A stretch of DNA of 7,875 nucleotides from Veillonella sp. (lineage in GTDB: Bacteria; Bacillota; Negativicutes; Veillonellales; Veillonellaceae). This document shows positions 6,903 through 7,875 of this stretch, in pieces. Every line of letters begins with the position of its first letter. Position 1 is the first letter of the stretch. Below the pieces are notes generated by a model. The model was not told the DNA's origin, searched no databases, and was given only the letters and a program-made list of their open reading frames with translations. The stretch spans positions 1-7,875 of the forward strand of contig NZ_SVCB01000093.1 in NCBI RefSeq assembly GCF_015058545.1, written 5' to 3'. Position numbers and translations under genes: made by a program.

Positions 6903-7303
6903 AACGACGGTCCAAAGGTATAGATAAAGAACCGGATATTATGATTATACCGATGATAGATATAGTTTTCTTTTTATTGGTATTTTTCATGATGAGCACT
7001 TTATATATGAATACTGAACAACAAATTCCGCTAAGTTTGCCAAAAGCATCTAGTTCCAGTGCTAAAACAATAGAACCGATTACTATTTCTTTAACGAGTA
7101 CTCATAAAATGTATCTTAATGAGCGCGAAATTAATCCAAATGATCTGCCAAATGAAATAAAAGCGATTGTAAATAAAATGCCGGAACAAGCATTTGTTGT
7201 GAGAGCATCGAAAGATGTAGTATATAACGATGTTATTGAAATACTAGACGATTTAAAAGTTAACGGGGCACGATTTGTTAGTGTAGCAACAGAACGGAAG
7301 TGA
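6899..7303 (+). CDS. exbD: ExbD-type motor subunit (copy 2)
   Basis: Second ExbD, 134 aa, the same length as copy 1. A basic N-terminus (MKRRSKG) leads into one membrane helix, PMIDIVFFLLVFFMM, with the essential-type Asp at D21. A periplasmic domain (about 44-134) ends in SVATERK. The membrane helix is nearly identical to copy 1, including 25 exactly shared bases (6974-6998), while the periplasmic domain, which faces TonB, has diverged. The start overlaps exbB by four bases; AGGAG (6885-6889) lies nine bases upstream inside exbB. The second tonB begins four bases after the stop. Divergence in the TonB-facing domain alongside a divergent TonB suggests that the two cassettes keep separate partners, which is inference. 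Confidence 0.94.
   Translation: MKRRSKGIDKEPDIMIIPMIDIVFFLLVFFMMSTLYMNTEQQIPLSLPKASSSSAKTIEPITISLTSTHKMYLNEREINPNDLPNEIKAIVNKMPEQAFVVRASKDVVYNDVIEILDDLKVNGARFVSVATERK
6974..6998 (+). repeat. 25-nt exact direct repeat, second copy (within exbD copy 2)
   Basis: Identical to 870-894 and in the same codon phase (codon 26 onward of exbD). Confidence 0.85.
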
Positions 7304-7307
7304 CTCT

Positions 7308-7875
7308 ATGATAGGACAAAATTATAGAACGCCGTTATTATTATCCATAGCGATAAATGCCGTTTTCATAACATCGGTAGCGATAGCACTTCAAACTATG
7401 TCAAACTATGAGACAAAGTACAATGATTTAGTCGTTAATATAGACATGAGCAAATATGAAGTCAGTACGGAACAGCCTAAAGCGAATCAACCTAATAAGC
7501 CTGTAGAGGATATGCTGAATGGTGGTAAAGCCGGCACAATATTGCCTGATTTATCAGGCAAACCAACGGAAGGTTTAAAAGATTTGAATCCGTATTTAGG
7601 CGGACATGAGGACGCAGGTGTTAATGTCAGAGGCGATGTAGGCAGTCAAGTCGGCAATCCGGGCATTACAGATACGCTGGGCGAAGGTGGCAGTAATCAA
7701 TTCGGTACCGGTACAGGTACTGAAGGTTATGGTACTGCCGATGGAACACCGGCTGAAGAACCGGCACAAAGCGGTGGCAGTTTTGATGCCGGGGGATACT
7801 ATGCTCGGGTTGAGGCTAATAAGGTTATGCCGGCACAAGCTGCTCGTCGAAATTTGACCGGGACAGTTAGTTTTA
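7308..7875 (+). CDS. tonB: TonB energy-transducing protein copy 2, cut by the window end
   Basis: An open frame from the ATG at 7308 runs off the window: 189 codons are visible with no stop. The N-terminal membrane segment (about 9-29, PLLLSIAINAVFITSVAIAL) has the TonB pattern SxxxH changed to S13-xxx-N17. The spacer (about 48-165) is rich in Gly, Asp, Asn and Thr, with a short Pro-containing part (QPKANQPNKP, 56-65), and includes FGTGTGTEG; TonB copy 1 has FGTGTE at the matching place. From about 163 the C-terminal domain starts: YYARVEANKVMPAQAARRNLTGTVSF aligns with the PKYPRAARNQNVRGSV region of copy 1, with Met-Pro replacing Tyr-Pro. About 60 residues should follow beyond the window. 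GGAAG seven bases before the ATG is a modest ribosome binding site; the gap from exbD is only four bases, so coupling is likely. Confidence 0.88.
   Translation, partial: MIGQNYRTPLLLSIAINAVFITSVAIALQTMSNYETKYNDLVVNIDMSKYEVSTEQPKANQPNKPVEDMLNGGKAGTILPDLSGKPTEGLKDLNPYLGGHEDAGVNVRGDVGSQVGNPGITDTLGEGGSNQFGTGTGTEGYGTADGTPAEEPAQSGGSFDAGGYYARVEANKVMPAQAARRNLTGTVSF
7704..7721 (+). repeat. Three tandem GGTACN hexamers within tonB copy 2
   Basis: GGTACC, GGTACA and GGTACT in succession encode three Gly-Thr pairs in the TonB spacer. Gain or loss of units would keep the frame, so spacer length could vary between strains. Confidence 0.6.

Noticed and set aside
7596..7838. Minus-strand open frame near the right end
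   Set aside because: It is antisense to the truncated second tonB, which has membrane-anchor and C-terminal TonB features and fits the operon.

Overview
The window is AT-rich, has strong Gram-positive-type Shine-Dalgarno sequences (AAGGAGGG, GGGAGG, GGAGG), and encodes outer-membrane TonB-dependent receptors together with their energising complex. That combination suggests a diderm Firmicute of the Negativicutes. Veillonella or Dialister relatives would fit, but the genus is an inference from composition and gene style; no rRNA or other marker is present. All real genes are on the + strand.

Layout. Positions 1-187 hold two adjacent perfect hairpins (6-49) and the leader of the first gene. 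Cassette 1 follows: exbB (188-805, GTG start), exbD (795-1199, overlapping exbB by 11 nt) and tonB (1211-1948). Two TonB-dependent outer-membrane receptors come next (2053-4029 and 4145-6169), separated by a two-hairpin region that ends in a terminator-like T-run. After a strong 13-bp hairpin (6175-6211), cassette 2 starts: exbB (6288-6902), exbD (6899-7303, ATGA overlap) and a second tonB (7308 onward) that is cut off by the window end inside its C-terminal domain.

How the genes work together. ExbB and ExbD form the proton-motive-force-driven inner-membrane motor. TonB spans the periplasm and contacts the TonB box near the N-terminus of each receptor, allowing import of a bound ligand. Receptors of this class carry siderophores, haem, cobalamin, other metal chelates or sugars. 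The sequence does not fix the ligand here, and no periplasmic binding protein or ABC transporter lies inside the window to help.

The main points of interest are the duplication of the whole motor cassette around a receptor pair; the Gly-rich linkers of both TonBs; the Asn at the usually invariant transmembrane His position of the second TonB; and the attenuator-like leader of the second receptor. I see no sign of a wholly new type of system. This is a recognisable TonB nutrient-uptake locus with an unusual arrangement.
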